64,000 bases of DNA from Planctomycetota bacterium (GTDB taxonomy: Bacteria; Planctomycetota; UBA1135; JADKAF01). The DNA is taken from NCBI GenBank assembly GCA_016719295.1, contig JADKAF010000001.1, positions 310,001 through 374,000 of the forward strand, written 5' to 3'. A model generated the notes under the pieces. That model saw only the letters and a program-made list of their open reading frames with translations, was not told where the DNA came from and did not search any database. This document shows, one piece after another, positions 55,091-63,769 of this stretch. Made by a program: the position numbers and the translations under genes. Within the stretch, counting starts at the first letter, position 1, and each line of letters opens with the position of its first letter.

Positions 55091-56685
55091 CGGTTCTCGG
55101 CGGGGGCCTTAGGTGTGGGAGTGGGCGAGGTGGTGAGCAGGGCCTGCAGCCGCTCGTGGTAGGCCGCGAGCCAGCGCGGTGCGCGCGCATCGAGCGGTCG
55201 CGAGCGTTGCGCCGTCGAGCTGCGCGAGCCGCGTGCGCTCTCGGCCGGACCCATCGATGCGTCGGCTCGGCGCGGCGGCGTCTCTTCGAGGTTCGTCTTC
55301 GCCGTGCCCGGGTTCGGCTGGCCACGCACTTGGTCGGGCAAGCGGATGCCGAGCACCAGGGAGGCCGTGCCGCGCGACTTCTTGGGCGGTGTCGGACCGC
55401 CGCGGCCTTGATCGGGCGGTCCGTCGCCGGAGATCGAGAGCTCGCGGGCGGGAGCGCGCTGGTCCTGGCGCGTCATGGGCATCACGCCTCCGCGCTGCTG
55501 CTGCTCCTCGTTCTCGTTCTCGAGCTCTTCTTCTTCGACCTCGGGGTCGTCGTCGCGCTCGGCGCTGCGCTGGGCATCGCGGCGCTGATTCCCGACCGGC
55601 GCCATGCGCCCGCTGCCGCGCGATGCGCCGCTCGGCGTGCCCGCGCTCGAGCTCGCCGGCTCCTCGGAGCGCTGCGGCTTCGGAGGCGAAGGCTTCGGTT
55701 CGCGCGGACGCGGCGGCGTCTCGCGCGGGCGCTCTTCCTCCGGCTGCGATTCCGATGCGCCCGCGGAGGATTCGCCGCTGCCGCCTCCGGGGCGGCCGGA
55801 GCCCGATGCCCGCGCGGGCGACGGCTTCGGTGCGCCGCGCGGGCTCTCGCGCGGCGTCTCCGATTCGGCGCCGCTCGCCCCGCTGCCCGCTGCCGCTGCC
55901 GCGACCGAGGGCGGCGCTTCGCGCTCCTCGCGCGCTTCCTTGCGCGGTTCGCGCTCGCGCGCACGGGCCGCCGGAGGCGGGAGGCTCGCCGCTGCGGTGC
56001 TGGGCGTGGAGCGCGCTTCCGCGGGGGACTTCTCCGCGGGTGCCGCGCTGTCGGGACTCGACGCGCGCGCGGCGCTCCTCGCGTCGACCGCTTCGTCCGC
56101 CCCGCCGCCCATGGAGAGCGATGGCGCGAAATGCAGCGCGAGGAAGAGCGCCAGCCAAGCGAAGAGCGCGCGGCCCCAGGGTACGCGCGGGCCATGCCGC
56201 GCGAAGCGCAGCGTGCGCGCTTCCAGCCGCGCGAGCGCGGCGAGCCCGTCCTCGATCGCGAGCGACGCGAGCACTTCGTGGCGCGCGCGCTCCGGCGCGC
56301 CTTCTCCGGGGTGGCTCGCGAGGTCCAGCGCCGCCGAGAGGCGATCGCGCATCGCGCGCTGGGTGTCGCAGGCCATGGCGACCTCGAGCGCTCGCGGCGG
56401 CGCCGAGCACGCGCGCCGCGCGCTCGCGGCGACGTAGACCGCCGCCGCGACGAGCAGCGCGAGCGGAACGCTGAACGCGGGCAACCCGACGAGCTCGCGC
56501 GCGAGCCAGCCGATCGGCAGCGCGACCAAGGCGAAAGGCGCCGCGCGCTTTGCGCTGCGCGCGAGCGCCGCGCGCACCGCGGCGGCACCGCGTGCGGCGC
56601 GGTAGCGCTGCGCGGCCGGTGCGAGCCCCTGCTCGAGGGTCGCTTGCGCGCGCGCGTCGCGGGGCGTCAGCGACGGCGCGCTCAA
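55087..56685 (-). CDS. Membrane protein with long disordered acidic/proline-rich tail (cluster II)
   Basis: 532 residues. The start is a TTG at 56685 that forms a TTGA overlap with the upstream stop; no better start keeps the coupling. About 50 residues (PSLTPRDARAQATLEQGLAPAAQRYRAARG) precede two helices (FALVALPIGWLARELVGLPAFSVPLALLVAAAVYVAA), a cytoplasmic stretch with DTQRAMRDRLSAALDLASHP, and another helix (ALFAWLALFLALHFAPSL). From about 200 on it is disordered and rich in Pro, Glu, Ser and Arg (EEEELENENEEQQQRGG). The helical part recalls DUF4175-type proteins of Bat clusters, but I am not sure. The tail may bind MoxR. Confidence 0.62.
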   Translation of the reverse strand: MSAPSLTPRDARAQATLEQGLAPAAQRYRAARGAAAVRAALARSAKRAAPFALVALPIGWLARELVGLPAFSVPLALLVAAAVYVAASARRACSAPPRALEVAMACDTQRAMRDRLSAALDLASHPGEGAPERARHEVLASLAIEDGLAALARLEARTLRFARHGPRVPWGRALFAWLALFLALHFAPSLSMGGGADEAVDARSAARASSPDSAAPAEKSPAEARSTPSTAAASLPPPAARAREREPRKEAREEREAPPSVAAAAAGSGASGAESETPRESPRGAPKPSPARASGSGRPGGGSGESSAGASESQPEEERPRETPPRPREPKPSPPKPQRSEEPASSSAGTPSGASRGSGRMAPVGNQRRDAQRSAERDDDPEVEEEELENENEEQQQRGGVMPMTRQDQRAPARELSISGDGPPDQGRGGPTPPKKSRGTASLVLGIRLPDQVRGQPNPGTAKTNLEETPPRRADASMGPAESARGSRSSTAQRSRPLDARAPRWLAAYHERLQALLTTSPTPTPKAPAENR

Positions 56686-59009
56686 CGTCCGCGCTCCGCG
56701 CCGGAGCTGCGCAGCGGAGCTTGCGCTGCTTGGAGCACGCGTCCGCTGGTGGCGTCTTCTACGAACGCGACGACGCGCAGGCGCTCGCGGACGAGATCGG
56801 TGGGGCGCACGAGGAAGGGCTCGCGCTCCTCGAACGGCGCCAAATGATGCTCCAGCGCGTCCTCGACCTCCGAGAGCACGAGCACGGTCTTCCAGGGCTG
56901 ACTCGCGATCGCGTCGGCCGCGGCGATGCCGCGCGCCGGCGTGAAGCTCGCGCGCGCCACTTGATGATGGAAGAGGATCCCGTTCGCGCCGGGGAAGACC
57001 ACCAGCTCCTCGACCAGGACCGCGTGCACGCGCCAGCTGGCGGGTAGCGGACCGGTGAGGCCGGAGCAGCCGAGCTCGAGCGCCGCTTCGTCGCCGACCA
57101 GCTCCGCGCGCAGCTCGAGCTTCGCGCTCGGGGGCTCGGCGAGCTTCGCTTGGAGCTGCTCGCGGAGGGTGCGAAAGCTCTCCGCGGCGTCGCCGACCTT
57201 GCCGCCCGGCACGCGCGCGCTCTCGCCGTCGAGGAACGCCGTCGGCGTCGCCCTCACTCCGCGCGCAGTTCCGCGCTCGGCGGACGCGGGCGAGAAGAGC
57301 GGATCGGGTGCCGGGATCGGCAGGTGCCACTGCAGCACGACGAGCTCGTCGGCATCGTAGTGCTTCGCGGCGGCATCGACGGCCAGGTCCGCGGCAACGC
57401 AGGGCGGGCACATCGCGCCGGTGAAGAGCTCGAGCAGCAGGGTCTTGCCGGTCTTCGAGACGGAGCTCTGCTCGCGCGGCAAGGCCTCGAAGTACGGTGT
57501 GCGTCCGTCCGCGAGATCCTCCAGCACCGGCAGCGGGTCGGCGTCCGGTCCCGCGAGGGAACGGTGCGCCTGGAGGAACGATAGGTAGCCCGCTTGGCCC
57601 GTCTCGCGCGCATCGAGCATCGCGAGAAACGCGCGCGCACGGGCCATCTCCCATTCGCCGCCCCGCGCATGCAGCTCCGCGAGCGAGAGGTGCGCGGCGC
57701 CTTTCGTCGGCACGCCGAAGACCGCCGCCAGCAAGTGCTTCTTCGCCGCCGCGCGATCATCGCGCTGCAGCGCGAGGCGGCCGAGGACCAAGCGCAGCTC
57801 GAACGCCGCGGTGCCGTCCTCGGCGTCCCGAGAAGAAGCGAGCCCTGCTTCGGCCAACGCGGCGCGCGTCGCGGCGAAGGCCGGCTCGTTCGGCAGCGCC
57901 TCGATCAGCTCGAGCGCCTTCTTCGATTGCGCCTTCCTCGGCGCGGCGGCGATGGCGGCGCGGCCAGCGGCCTCGGTGGCCTCGCTGCGCGCTTCGGGGG
58001 CAAGCTCGCTCGTGCCGAGCTGCTCGAGCCACGCGGCCGCGGCTTCTCCGGCGTAGGCGCCGGGGGGCTTCTTCGTCGCGATCTCACGCAGCGCGTCCAA
58101 CCCGCCGTCGCCGTAGCGTGCGCGGTAGAACGCCGCTTCGTCCTCGGGGTAGTCGATCTTCGGGTCCGCCTCGAAGACGGCGCGCCGCGCGCGGAGCTCG
58201 AGCTCGAGCACGAGCCCCTGCAGCACGCCCCCGCCGAGCGAGCCCTTCCTTGCCGCTCGCTCGAACGGGCGGAACGGCGTTCGCGCGGCGAAGTCGAGCG
58301 CGCCGGAGCGAGCGCGACGCAGGACTCCGTCGCCGCGCCCGATCTCGCGGGCGAGCTCGGCGTCGATCCACGAGAAGCGCTCGCGGGTGTGCAGTCCGAA
58401 GCGCTCGCGGCGACCGCCGTCGAGCTCGAGCTCCAGACGCAGCCCGCCCTGCAGCGGGTCGCCGAGGAGCTCGATCACCTGGAGGCCGGGAGCTTCGGGA
58501 AGCGCTTCTGCCGCGTCGCGCGCGGGCAGCAGCCTCAGGCGAGCCTTCGGGCCATCGAGTCGCAGCGTGCGATCGGCGAACGCCGCGAGCCCGAGGGCGC
58601 CGGCGACGGGCACCTCTTGGAGCTCCTCGGCGTGATCGCGCGTGAACTCCTCCATCCACGTGTCGCGGCGCGCGGCGAACGGGAGCTCCTCGAAGATCGC
58701 GTTGCCCGCCTCGACGCGGCAGGAGGAGCTCTGCAGCACCGAAGCGGCATTGCGGTGCAGCACGAGCGAGCCGGTCTCGGAGAGGTCGATCAGCAGATGG
58801 CAGATGTAGACCTTCTCACCGGAGCGCAGGGTGGCGCGCACCATCGGACGGCCCGCGGCCCAACGCAGATGGGCCTCGCCGTCGGCGAGGTCGATCTGCG
58901 CGCGCGTCGCTCCGGCTCCGACCAAGGCGAGCACCAGCGCCAGCGCCAGCGCCGGCGCTCGGCGCTTCGCGTCGAGCGGAGGATCCAAATGCGAGGCGCG
59001 ATCAGGCAT
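56682..59009 (-). CDS. Exported thioredoxin-domain protein (first gene of cluster II)
   Basis: 775 residues from ATG 59009; an in-frame ATG upstream would add only a short unconserved stretch. Signal peptide APALALALVLALVGAGATRA. Residues about 25-260 are beta-rich and resemble retropepsin-type proteins (FEELPFAARRDTWMEEF; VPVAGALGLAAFADRTLRLDG), though no DTG motif is certain. TPR-like helices follow to about 510. A thioredoxin domain then carries CPPC at 534-537 (LELFTGAMCPPCVAADLAVDA) and the cis-Pro (RATPTAFLDG). It can plausibly make or break disulfides in the cluster II proteins outside the cytoplasm. Confidence 0.75.
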   Translation of the reverse strand: MPDRASHLDPPLDAKRRAPALALALVLALVGAGATRAQIDLADGEAHLRWAAGRPMVRATLRSGEKVYICHLLIDLSETGSLVLHRNAASVLQSSSCRVEAGNAIFEELPFAARRDTWMEEFTRDHAEELQEVPVAGALGLAAFADRTLRLDGPKARLRLLPARDAAEALPEAPGLQVIELLGDPLQGGLRLELELDGGRRERFGLHTRERFSWIDAELAREIGRGDGVLRRARSGALDFAARTPFRPFERAARKGSLGGGVLQGLVLELELRARRAVFEADPKIDYPEDEAAFYRARYGDGGLDALREIATKKPPGAYAGEAAAAWLEQLGTSELAPEARSEATEAAGRAAIAAAPRKAQSKKALELIEALPNEPAFAATRAALAEAGLASSRDAEDGTAAFELRLVLGRLALQRDDRAAAKKHLLAAVFGVPTKGAAHLSLAELHARGGEWEMARARAFLAMLDARETGQAGYLSFLQAHRSLAGPDADPLPVLEDLADGRTPYFEALPREQSSVSKTGKTLLLELFTGAMCPPCVAADLAVDAAAKHYDADELVVLQWHLPIPAPDPLFSPASAERGTARGVRATPTAFLDGESARVPGGKVGDAAESFRTLREQLQAKLAEPPSAKLELRAELVGDEAALELGCSGLTGPLPASWRVHAVLVEELVVFPGANGILFHHQVARASFTPARGIAAADAIASQPWKTVLVLSEVEDALEHHLAPFEEREPFLVRPTDLVRERLRVVAFVEDATSGRVLQAAQAPLRSSGAERGR

Positions 59010-59046
59010 GGGCAGCGGTGGGCGATGGAGCTGAGGTCCGCGCATC

Positions 59047-59052
59047 TCTATA
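59047..59052 (-). promoter_or_regulatory. Possible -10 box of cluster II
   Basis: On the minus strand TATAGA lies 37 nt before the ATG of the first cluster II gene, in an otherwise GC-rich gap. No matching -35 is clear. Confidence 0.35.
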
Positions 59053-59102
59053 GCGAGTGCGCGGCCCCCGTACCAGTCGCCCTTCGGCTCCCGAATGTTG
59101 CG

Positions 59103-59124
59103 CGCGAGCGGCGGAGCGCTCGCG
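59103..59124 (-). terminator. Hairpin after the DEAD-box helicase gene
   Basis: CGCGAGCG (59103-59110) and CGCTCGCG (59117-59124) form a perfect 8-bp stem with a 6-nt loop, 10 nt beyond the helicase stop. There is no T-run. Confidence 0.45.
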
Positions 59125-59133
59125 AGCCCAGGC

Positions 59134-60879
59134 TCAGCCGCGGCGGCGATCCCGGGTCTGCGGCCGCTCGGATCGCTCCTCGCGGCGCGGTGCGCTGCGC
59201 TCGTCGCCGCGCGGCGCGGGGCGCGCCTTGGGCGTGGCGGGACGAGGGCTCTGCGGCGCGGGCCGAGCCGCCGGGCGGCTCGAGGAACTCTCGCGCGTCG
59301 CGGAGTGATCACGTGCCGCGTCCGAGCGAGGTGCGCGTGCCGGAGGCGTGCGCGGCGAGGACTCCGCGGGCCGGCGGGCTGCAGGCGGAGCCGCGTGCGT
59401 CGGACGAGCCGCGGCTCGCGAGCGCTCCTGCTGCGGCGCGTGCTCCTGCTTCGCCCGGCTGCGACCGGGCGCGTTCACGGGATGACGCATGCGCTCGTCC
59501 GGATCGTCGTTGCCGCGGACGAGACGCTCCTTCAGGAGCTTCTCGATGTCCTTCAGGCGATCGCGCTCTTCGCGCGAGCAGAAGGCCCAGGCGATGCCGC
59601 TCGCTCCGGCGCGCGCCGTGCGTCCGATGCGATGCACATAGGACTCCGGCTCGTGGGGGAGCTCGTAGTTCACGACGTGGCTCACCTCGCGGACGTCGAT
59701 GCCGCGCGCGGCGATATCGGTGGCGACGAGGATCGGAACCTTGCCGTTCTTGAACGCGAGCAACGCGCGGTCGCGCTGACCCTGGCTCTTGTCGCCGTGG
59801 ATGGCGACGGAGGCGAGGCCCATCTGCACGAGCTTCTTCGCGACGCGGTCGGCGCCGCGCTTCGTGCGCGTGAAGACGATGGCGCGCTCGACGCTCGGTT
59901 GGTCGAGCAGCACGCCGAGGCGCTCGAGCTTCTCGGGCTGCTCGCAGAACCAGACGGTCTGCTCGATCTTGCGCGGCGTGTGGTTCGGGGGCGTCGCCTC
60001 GACGCGCACGGGCTCGCGCATCTGATGCTTGGCGATGCTCTCGATCGCTTCCGGCAAGGTCGCCGAGAAGAGCATCGTCTGCCGGTCGCGCGGGCAAAGG
60101 GCGAGGATGCGACGCACCGCGGGCAGGAAGCCCTCGTCGAGCATGCGGTCGGCTTCGTCGAGCACGAGGGCGTGCACCTCGCCGAGCGCTAGCGCGCGCT
60201 GCGAGAGCAGGTCTTCGAGTCGGCCCGGAGTCGCGATCAGCACGTCGACGCCGCGCGCGAGCGCGTCGATCTGCGGACGCAGCGAGACACCGCCATGGAC
60301 GACGGTGGTGCGGAGATGCAGCGCGCGCGCGAAGGGTGCGCTCGCCTCGGCGATCTGCTGCGCCAGCTCGCGCGTCGGCGCCAGGATCAGCGCGCGTGGC
60401 GCGCGGGCGAGCGACTTCTTCGGCTTTTCGGCCGCGAGTCGCTGGAGCATCGGCAGGCAGAAGGCCGCGGTCTTGCCCGTGCCCGTCTGCGCGAGGCCGA
60501 GCACGTCCTTGCCGGCGACGGCGTGCGGGATCGCGAGGGACTGGATGCGCGTCGGCGCCGTGAAGCCGGCTGCTGCGACCGCGCGGAGGAGCGGACCGAC
60601 GAGGCCGAGCTCGGTGAAGGCACCGGGGTCGCCTTCGCTCGGCGCGGGCTTGTTGTCGCTCGGCGCGGGCTTCGCGCTAGGAGGTCCCGATCGCTGCGCC
60701 GACTTGCTCGGCGGGGTGCCGCGCTGCGAATCGGCATGCCGCGCGGGCGCGTGCTGCGATTCGGCGCGCTGGGCACCGGCGTGCTCGGGAGCGGAGGGGG
60801 AGTGCTTGGGAGTGGGGGAGGCGGCTCGACGAGCGCGGGGGGCGATCGGAGCGGAATCTAGCGTGGGTCGGGGAGTCAA
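59134..60879 (-). CDS. DEAD-box RNA helicase, RhlE-like
   Basis: 581 residues. The core (about 85-455) has every motif: F upstream of Q motif (FTELGL...GFTAPTRIQSLAIP), AQTGTGKT, PTRELAQQ, GGVSLRPQ, TPGRLEDLL, DEAD, SAT, IVFTRTKRGADRV, ATDIAARGIDV, HRIGRTARAG. It unwinds RNA during ribosome assembly or decay. Both ends are disordered: a Pro/Ser/Lys-rich head of about 85 residues and an Arg/Pro/Ser-rich tail of about 125 with RGDERSAPRREERSERP, typical for RNA binding. The start is a TTG (60879) with no clear ribosome site, so a start further in is possible. An RRM protein gene lies just upstream on the same strand. Confidence 0.92.
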   Translation of the reverse strand: MTPRPTLDSAPIAPRARRAASPTPKHSPSAPEHAGAQRAESQHAPARHADSQRGTPPSKSAQRSGPPSAKPAPSDNKPAPSEGDPGAFTELGLVGPLLRAVAAAGFTAPTRIQSLAIPHAVAGKDVLGLAQTGTGKTAAFCLPMLQRLAAEKPKKSLARAPRALILAPTRELAQQIAEASAPFARALHLRTTVVHGGVSLRPQIDALARGVDVLIATPGRLEDLLSQRALALGEVHALVLDEADRMLDEGFLPAVRRILALCPRDRQTMLFSATLPEAIESIAKHQMREPVRVEATPPNHTPRKIEQTVWFCEQPEKLERLGVLLDQPSVERAIVFTRTKRGADRVAKKLVQMGLASVAIHGDKSQGQRDRALLAFKNGKVPILVATDIAARGIDVREVSHVVNYELPHEPESYVHRIGRTARAGASGIAWAFCSREERDRLKDIEKLLKERLVRGNDDPDERMRHPVNAPGRSRAKQEHAPQQERSRAAARPTHAAPPAARRPAESSPRTPPARAPRSDAARDHSATRESSSSRPAARPAPQSPRPATPKARPAPRGDERSAPRREERSERPQTRDRRRG

Positions 60880-61028
60880 CGTTTCGTTCGTGTTGGGAGT
60901 CGTCGGGAAACCGGGGCGATGATCGCGCCGGCTGCGAGACGAGATGGAGGAGCGCGCCTCTCGCGGGGCGCGCGCGAACGCGCAGGCTGCGGAGCGGATC
61001 GCGATCCGCGCGGCGCGCGCTCGCGAGC

Positions 61029-61057
61029 GGAGCCACGGCTTTGTCGGCCGCGGCTCC
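61029..61057 (-). terminator. Terminator-like hairpin after the RRM gene
   Basis: GGAGCCACGGC (61029-61039) pairs with GCCGCGGCTCC (61047-61057) over 11 bp (one wobble) with a 7-nt loop, 33-61 nt beyond the RRM stop codon. No T-run follows on the minus strand. It separates the RRM gene from the helicase. Confidence 0.5.
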
Positions 61058-61089
61058 GCCCAGCGTGCTGTCAGTCGCGCAGCATGCGA

Positions 61090-61428
<339 letters not shown>

Positions 61429-61777
61429 CGAAGAGTGAGTTCCAGCGGCGTGACAAGAGAGCGCGACGCGAGCGAACGATAGAAATCGCCGCGTGGGTCG
61501 CTTCGCCGATCCTGGGAGGCCGCCATGTCCCAGGAGGGGAGCTCGAACAAGGAAGCGTCGAGCTCGAGAGTCTTCGAGGTCCTCAGCCTGCCGAAACCTC
61601 GAAGTGCCGCCGGATCTCATCACCGGGGGCCGAGAAGGGTCGAAAGCAGAAACCAATCCAACGCTCGCGAAGGCACAAGAGGAACCGCGCGCAGCGATTC
61701 TGTCCACCTTTCTCTTGGAAGGCGTTCGGCGCGGGGGCACGCTGGGGCTCGATTCCCTGCGTTCACGAGGTGCAGCG
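61429..61777. other. Divergent intergenic region with a leader hairpin
   Basis: 349 bp between the RRM gene (minus) and the haem lipoprotein gene (plus). I see no coding sequence or RNA gene. CCTGGGA (61511-61517) and TCCCAGG (61528-61534) form a 7-bp hairpin about 85-105 nt before the RRM start. A stretch around 61,460-61,490 (GAACGATAGAAATCG) is AT-richer and may hold the RRM promoter. Confidence 0.45.
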
Positions 61778-62374
61778 ATGTTGCGCGAAGCGCGCGTTTC
61801 GATGGCCACTCTCGCCGGGCTGGCAGCTCTGATGTGGCTCTGCGCCTGCTCCGGAGAGAGCAGCGCTTGGAGCGAGAGCTCCGTCGCCGAGCTCGCGCCA
61901 GGAGAGCAAGCGCAGCGCGCGCGTGCGCTCGCGGCGCGCGATGCGCTGAAGTCGCGGCTGCTCGCGGAGCTGGGACAAGCGCTCGAGCGCGGCGGAGCGG
62001 CCGCGGCGATCGACGTCTGCCGCGAGAGGGCTCCGGCGATCGCGCAGGAGCTCGCCGCGCAGCACGGCGTTCGTCTCGGCCGCACCAGCGAGAAGCTCCG
62101 CAATCCGAACAACGAACCGCCTGGTTGGGCCCGCGCGGAGGTGAGCGCGAAACGCGGCAGCGAGCTCGTGCTCCGCGGTCCGGAAGGCGAGCTGGCACTT
62201 CTGGATCCGCTGCGCATCGCGCCGCTCTGCCTGCTCTGTCACGGGGCCGAGGAGCAGATCGATCCGCTCGTCCGCGCCGCGCTCCGTCAGCGCTACCCCG
62301 AGGATCGCGCGACGGGCTATGCCCTGGAGCAGCTCCGCGGCTACGTGTGGGTCGAGGTTCCTCCGGAGCGCTGA
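61778..62374 (+). CDS. DUF3365-like c-type haem lipoprotein
   Basis: 198 residues from ATG 61778, with GAGG seven bases upstream. The N terminus (REARVSMATLAGLAALMWLCAC) ends in a lipobox with Cys24 acylated. A helical stretch (about 40-110) fits the DUF3365/Tll0287 haem-sensor fold (LGQALERGGAAAAIDVCRERAPAIA; RLGRTSEKLRNPNNEPPGWAR). A single haem-binding CLLCH lies at 151-155. YPEDRATGYALEQLRGYVWVEVP is the family's usual end. These proteins sense redox state or carry electrons outside the inner membrane. Here it is a stand-alone lipoprotein with no signalling domain attached. Confidence 0.82.
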   Translation: MLREARVSMATLAGLAALMWLCACSGESSAWSESSVAELAPGEQAQRARALAARDALKSRLLAELGQALERGGAAAAIDVCRERAPAIAQELAAQHGVRLGRTSEKLRNPNNEPPGWARAEVSAKRGSELVLRGPEGELALLDPLRIAPLCLLCHGAEEQIDPLVRAALRQRYPEDRATGYALEQLRGYVWVEVPPER

Positions 62375-62386
62375 GGAGCGCCGAGC

Positions 62387-63625
62387 TCAGCGCTCGAGCG
62401 CGAGGATCAACTCGGCGATCGCGATGCCGCAGCCCTGCCCGAGGATGTAGCCCCAGACGCCGACGAGCACCGCCGGTAGCACGAGCCCGCTCCAGCCTTT
62501 CGCGATCGCCATCGCGGCGGCCGATGGAGCGCCGCCGAGCGTCGCGTTGATCGCGAGCGCGATCTCTTCGAGATGGCAGCGGAAGAGCTTCCCGAGCGCG
62601 AGCGCGGTGAGCACGTTCGAGGCTGCGAGGATCGCGCAGAAGGCGAGCATCGCGCTGCCTTGCTGCAAGAGCTGCGAGATGCTGGCCTCGGTGCCGATCG
62701 CGAAGAAGAAGAGGTAGATGAGCCAGGTGCCGAGCTCCTGATCGCCGCCGAGCTTCTGGAGATGCGCCTCCGCGAAGGTGGCCAACGCGACGCAGAGCAG
62801 GGCCGTGACGAGGAAGGGATTCAGCAGCAGGAGGAAGAGCTGCGGCAGCGCCGCGGCCTGCGCCGCGGCGGCGATCGACTGCGATAGGCCGGCGATCGCG
62901 ACGGCGATCGCGAGCACCGTGGCGATCTGTGCCAGCGAGATGGGCTTCGGGGCCCAATAGCGCGCGGCGGCGCTCTCGACCAGCACGCCCTCGCGAGCTT
63001 CCGCCGCGCGCGCGAGCTCGTCCTCGTGCGGAGTGCGGAAGTGGCGCTTCAGCCAGCGCAGGCTCGGCAGCGGGAAGCAGACGAAGAAGACCGCCGCCAT
63101 GACCAGGTTGTCGGCGACGACGAGCGGCCCGAGCACCGAGCGGTCCATCTGCGGCCCGTAGGCCTGGGAGAGGCTCGAGAAGTTGACGCTGCCGCCGATG
63201 TAGGAGCCTGCCATGATGCCGGCGAGCTCGGGCGTGTCGGGGACGTGGGCCCGCAGCGCGAGGTGCGCGACGAGCGAGCCGATCAGCGTGCCGAGCGCGG
63301 CGAGATGGAACACGAAGAAAAGGCTGCCGGTGCTGCGCAGGATCGCGCGCAGGTTCGCGCGGAGCAGCAGGAGCGGAATACAGATCGGCACGGCATACGC
63401 TCCGATCGCCTCGAACACCGGTGAACGCGGCGAGACGATCCGGAGTTCCGCAGCGGCGAGCCCGAACAGCAGCGCGAGAACCGGACCGGAGAGACGCGCC
63501 GCGAAGCGGCTCCGCTGCTCGAGCTGAATCGCGAGCGCGACGGCGCCGGCGACGATCCCAAAGGTGATCCAGACTTCGTCGTCGGGCAGCGCCGCGGCGA
63601 GGAGCGGTGGCGGGAGCGGGGGCAT
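62387..63625 (-). CDS. DUF819 family membrane protein
   Basis: 412 residues with about ten membrane helices in two similar halves. Diagnostic segments are LRANLRAIL, PELAGIMAGSYIGGSVNFSSL, VVADNLVMAAVFF, and near the end HLEEIALAINATLGGAPSAAAMAIAKGW...PAVLVGVWGYILG. DUF819 proteins resemble sodium-coupled carboxylate or glutamate-type transporters, but the substrate is unknown. GGAGG lies eight bases before the ATG at 63625. Its stop is 12 bp from that of the convergent haem lipoprotein gene. Confidence 0.85.
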   Translation of the reverse strand: MPPLPPPLLAAALPDDEVWITFGIVAGAVALAIQLEQRSRFAARLSGPVLALLFGLAAAELRIVSPRSPVFEAIGAYAVPICIPLLLLRANLRAILRSTGSLFFVFHLAALGTLIGSLVAHLALRAHVPDTPELAGIMAGSYIGGSVNFSSLSQAYGPQMDRSVLGPLVVADNLVMAAVFFVCFPLPSLRWLKRHFRTPHEDELARAAEAREGVLVESAAARYWAPKPISLAQIATVLAIAVAIAGLSQSIAAAAQAAALPQLFLLLLNPFLVTALLCVALATFAEAHLQKLGGDQELGTWLIYLFFFAIGTEASISQLLQQGSAMLAFCAILAASNVLTALALGKLFRCHLEEIALAINATLGGAPSAAAMAIAKGWSGLVLPAVLVGVWGYILGQGCGIAIAELILALER

Positions 63626-63720
63626 GGAGCTCGTCCTCCGCGCGCAATGTAGCGGGCGCGAGCCGCGCCGTCGCGAAGCGCTCCGCGGAGGAACCCCGTC
63701 AGCGGCGCCGCGCGCCCCGC

Positions 63721-63769
63721 ACGCCGTCCCGGCGGAACTTTCCTAGCGAACTTCTGCTCCGCCCACTAG
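63721..63769 (-). mobile_element. Half copy of the palindromic element
   Basis: Read on the minus strand from 63769, about 49 bp (CTAGTGGGCGGAGCAGAAGT onward, including TTCGCTAGGAAAGTTCCG) match the left arm of the 31921-32087 element with one gap and four mismatches. The mirror arm is absent. The stop codon of the gene entering from the window edge is the TAG inside the terminal CTAG. The remaining 63626-63720 before the DUF819 gene holds nothing else I can name. Confidence 0.7.

Noticed and set aside
55156..56847. Plus-strand Arg-rich frames over the low-complexity membrane protein
   Set aside because: They arise from the Pro/Ala/Ser codons of the minus-strand gene; the 4-nt overlaps on both sides support the minus strand.
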